From Psychroserpens luteus (GTDB taxonomy: Bacteria > Bacteroidota > Bacteroidia > Flavobacteriales > Flavobacteriaceae): a DNA stretch of 64,000 nucleotides. The position numbers and the translations under genes are program-made. Shown piece by piece: positions 62,731 to 64,000 of the stretch (position 1 is the stretch's first letter; every line of letters begins with the position of its first letter). The stretch is taken from the NCBI RefSeq assembly GCF_015319355.1, contig NZ_JADILU010000005.1, positions 310,001-374,000 on the forward strand, given 5' to 3'. The notes under the pieces were generated by a model, which saw nothing but the letters and a program-made list of their open reading frames with translations, searched no databases and was not told the DNA's origin.

Positions 62731-64000
62731 ATGAAAATGAAATTAAAAATATCAGTATTAATAGTAGCATTTTTAATGTCGGTTGGTGCATCTGCACAAC
62801 TTGATCGATCTAAAATGCCAGAACCAGGACCAGCTCCAAAAATCTCACTGGAGAAACCTCAAGAATTTACATTAAAAAATGGTCTAACTGTTTTAGTTGT
62901 AGAAAATCATAAATTACCTAGAGTTTCATACTCGTTAACTATTGACAACAAACCAATGACTGTTGGTGATAAAGCTGGTGTTGAGAGTTTAATTGGCTCT
63001 ATGTTAGGTAATGGAACTGAAAACATTTCTAAAGATGAATTTAATGAAGAAGTTGATTTTCTTGGCGCAAGACTAAACTTTGGATTCAGCGGTGGTTTTG
63101 CTAGCTCATTATCTAAATACTCAGATCGTATTTTAGAATTAATGGCAGATGCTACAATCAATCCATTATTAACTGAAGAAGAGTTTGAGAAAGAAAAAGC
63201 GAAACTTATTGATGGCTTAAAAACTGAAGAAAATAGTGTAGATGCTGTAGCAGGTAGAGTTGGATCTGCTTTATCTTATGGTAAAAATCACCCTTATGGC
63301 GAGTTTACTACAGAAGAAACTGTAAACAATGTCTCTTTTGGAGATGCTGTTGCTTTTTATGAAACCTATTTCACCCCTAACAATGCTTATTTAGTTGTTG
63401 TTGGTGATGTTAAGTTTAAAGATGTTAAAAAACAAATAGAAAAACATTTTTCTAAATGGGAAAAATCTGTAGGAGTAGATTATACCGTTAAAGATGAAGC
63501 TCCTAATGCACAATACACACAAATCAATTTTGTGGATATGCCAAACGCTGTTCAATCTAATATCTCATTAACTAATAATGTAGATTTAGAAATGAAAGAT
63601 GACGACTACCACTCTGTATTAATTGCAAATAAAATTTTAGGAGGCGGTTTTAATAGTTACTTAAACATGAATCTTCGTGAAGCACATGGTTATACTTATG
63701 GCGCTAGATCTGGTATTGGAACAGATAAGTACGCATCACGTTTTAGTGCAGGTGCTGCTGTTAGAAACATGGTAACAGATAGTGCTGTGGTTGAAACGTT
63801 GAAAGAAATTAATCGCATTAAGACCGAACCTGTTGAGCAAGATATGCTTAAGAATGCAAAAGCTAAATATGTTGGAGATTTTGTATTGGCTTTAGAAAGC
63901 CCTCAAACTATTGCGCGTTATGCTTTAAATATTAAGTTGAATGATCTTCCAGATGATTTCTACACAACATATTTACAAAAAATAAATGCAGTTACTGCAG
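62731..64000 (+). CDS. M16-family peptidase-like protein, probably the inactive partner (cut by window end)
   Basis: An ATG at 62731 opens a frame that runs to the end of the window (at least 423 residues). Signal peptide about 3-23 (SVGASAQ), a Pro-rich linker (MPEPGPAPKISLEKP), then an M16 fold beginning FTLKNGLTVLVVENHKLP. Where HxxEH is expected the sequence is GVESLIGSMLGNGT, lacking His and Glu, so zinc catalysis is not possible. The later region has HPYGEFTTEETVNN and the substrate-binding LREAHGYTYGARSG, typical of the subunit that contributes the R/Y pair. It follows the catalytic gene by six bases. Confidence 0.92.
   Translation, partial: MKMKLKISVLIVAFLMSVGASAQLDRSKMPEPGPAPKISLEKPQEFTLKNGLTVLVVENHKLPRVSYSLTIDNKPMTVGDKAGVESLIGSMLGNGTENISKDEFNEEVDFLGARLNFGFSGGFASSLSKYSDRILELMADATINPLLTEEEFEKEKAKLIDGLKTEENSVDAVAGRVGSALSYGKNHPYGEFTTEETVNNVSFGDAVAFYETYFTPNNAYLVVVGDVKFKDVKKQIEKHFSKWEKSVGVDYTVKDEAPNAQYTQINFVDMPNAVQSNISLTNNVDLEMKDDDYHSVLIANKILGGGFNSYLNMNLREAHGYTYGARSGIGTDKYASRFSAGAAVRNMVTDSAVVETLKEINRIKTEPVEQDMLKNAKAKYVGDFVLALESPQTIARYALNIKLNDLPDDFYTTYLQKINAVTA

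Overview
The window is a low-G+C chromosomal segment from a member of the Bacteroidetes, most likely a (marine) Flavobacteriaceae. The main evidence is: two proteins with the type IX secretion (T9SS) type B tail and one with the type A tail; a PorP/SprF protein beside a PorE-like OmpA protein; a TonB-dependent receptor with a carboxypeptidase-like N-terminal domain; -7 boxes of the form TAnnTTTG; a SUF iron-sulphur locus with DUF59, DUF2480 and DUF3078 neighbours; and a ribosomal protein L21 with a C-terminal helix-hairpin-helix extension. Genus and species cannot be settled from the sequence alone. No rRNA, tRNA, CRISPR array, transposase, integrase or phage gene was seen.

Layout. 1-1.1 kb: 3' end of a PBP1C-type penicillin-binding protein and a small four-helix membrane protein. 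1.2-6.6 kb: a secreted endonuclease/exonuclease/phosphatase (EEP) divergent from a TonB-dependent receptor and a DUF5689 lipoprotein, probably one outer-membrane scavenging locus. 7.4-20.5 kb (minus strand): a four-gene cluster of giant T9SS adhesin, PorP/SprF, PorE-like OmpA protein and a second giant adhesin sharing modules with the first. 20.7-24.1 kb: a second, cytoplasmic EEP, hflX and a DUF3078 barrel. 24.2-37.7 kb: the SUF cluster on the minus strand (sufA-B-lipoprotein-C-D, then sufS-lipoprotein-sufE-sufT-ABC exporter-DUF2480), interrupted between sufD and sufS by an oppositely oriented 4-kb block (PadR regulator, small membrane proteins, esterase, serine hydrolase).

37.8-45 kb: thiL flanked by three small C/H/C/C zinc-type proteins, an alpha/beta hydrolase, a second serine hydrolase translationally adjacent to a BrnQ transporter, and an aminopeptidase P. 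45-54.5 kb: mostly secreted or lipid-anchored proteins (T9SS metalloprotease, BNR-repeat protein, DUF6624 lipoprotein, a second esterase-TPR protein) and an AraC regulator. 54.5-58 kb: the succinate dehydrogenase operon sdhCAB behind a textbook Bacteroidetes promoter. 58-64 kb: a membrane-bound MutS-like ATPase, rplU-rpmA with a 5' leader hairpin, and a pair of M16 peptidases, the second cut by the window edge.

The most unusual signal is not a gene. The octamer TTCCGAAG (either strand) was counted by eye 27 times, against roughly one expected from base composition. It occurs in several reading frames and once between genes, and is nearly absent from the most conserved operons. Other points worth a look are the block that splits the SUF locus, a family of tiny Trp-Pro-Tyr membrane proteins within it (including an unannotated 57-residue gene and a relic), the two-adhesin T9SS cluster, and the cluster of zinc-type mini-proteins around thiL.
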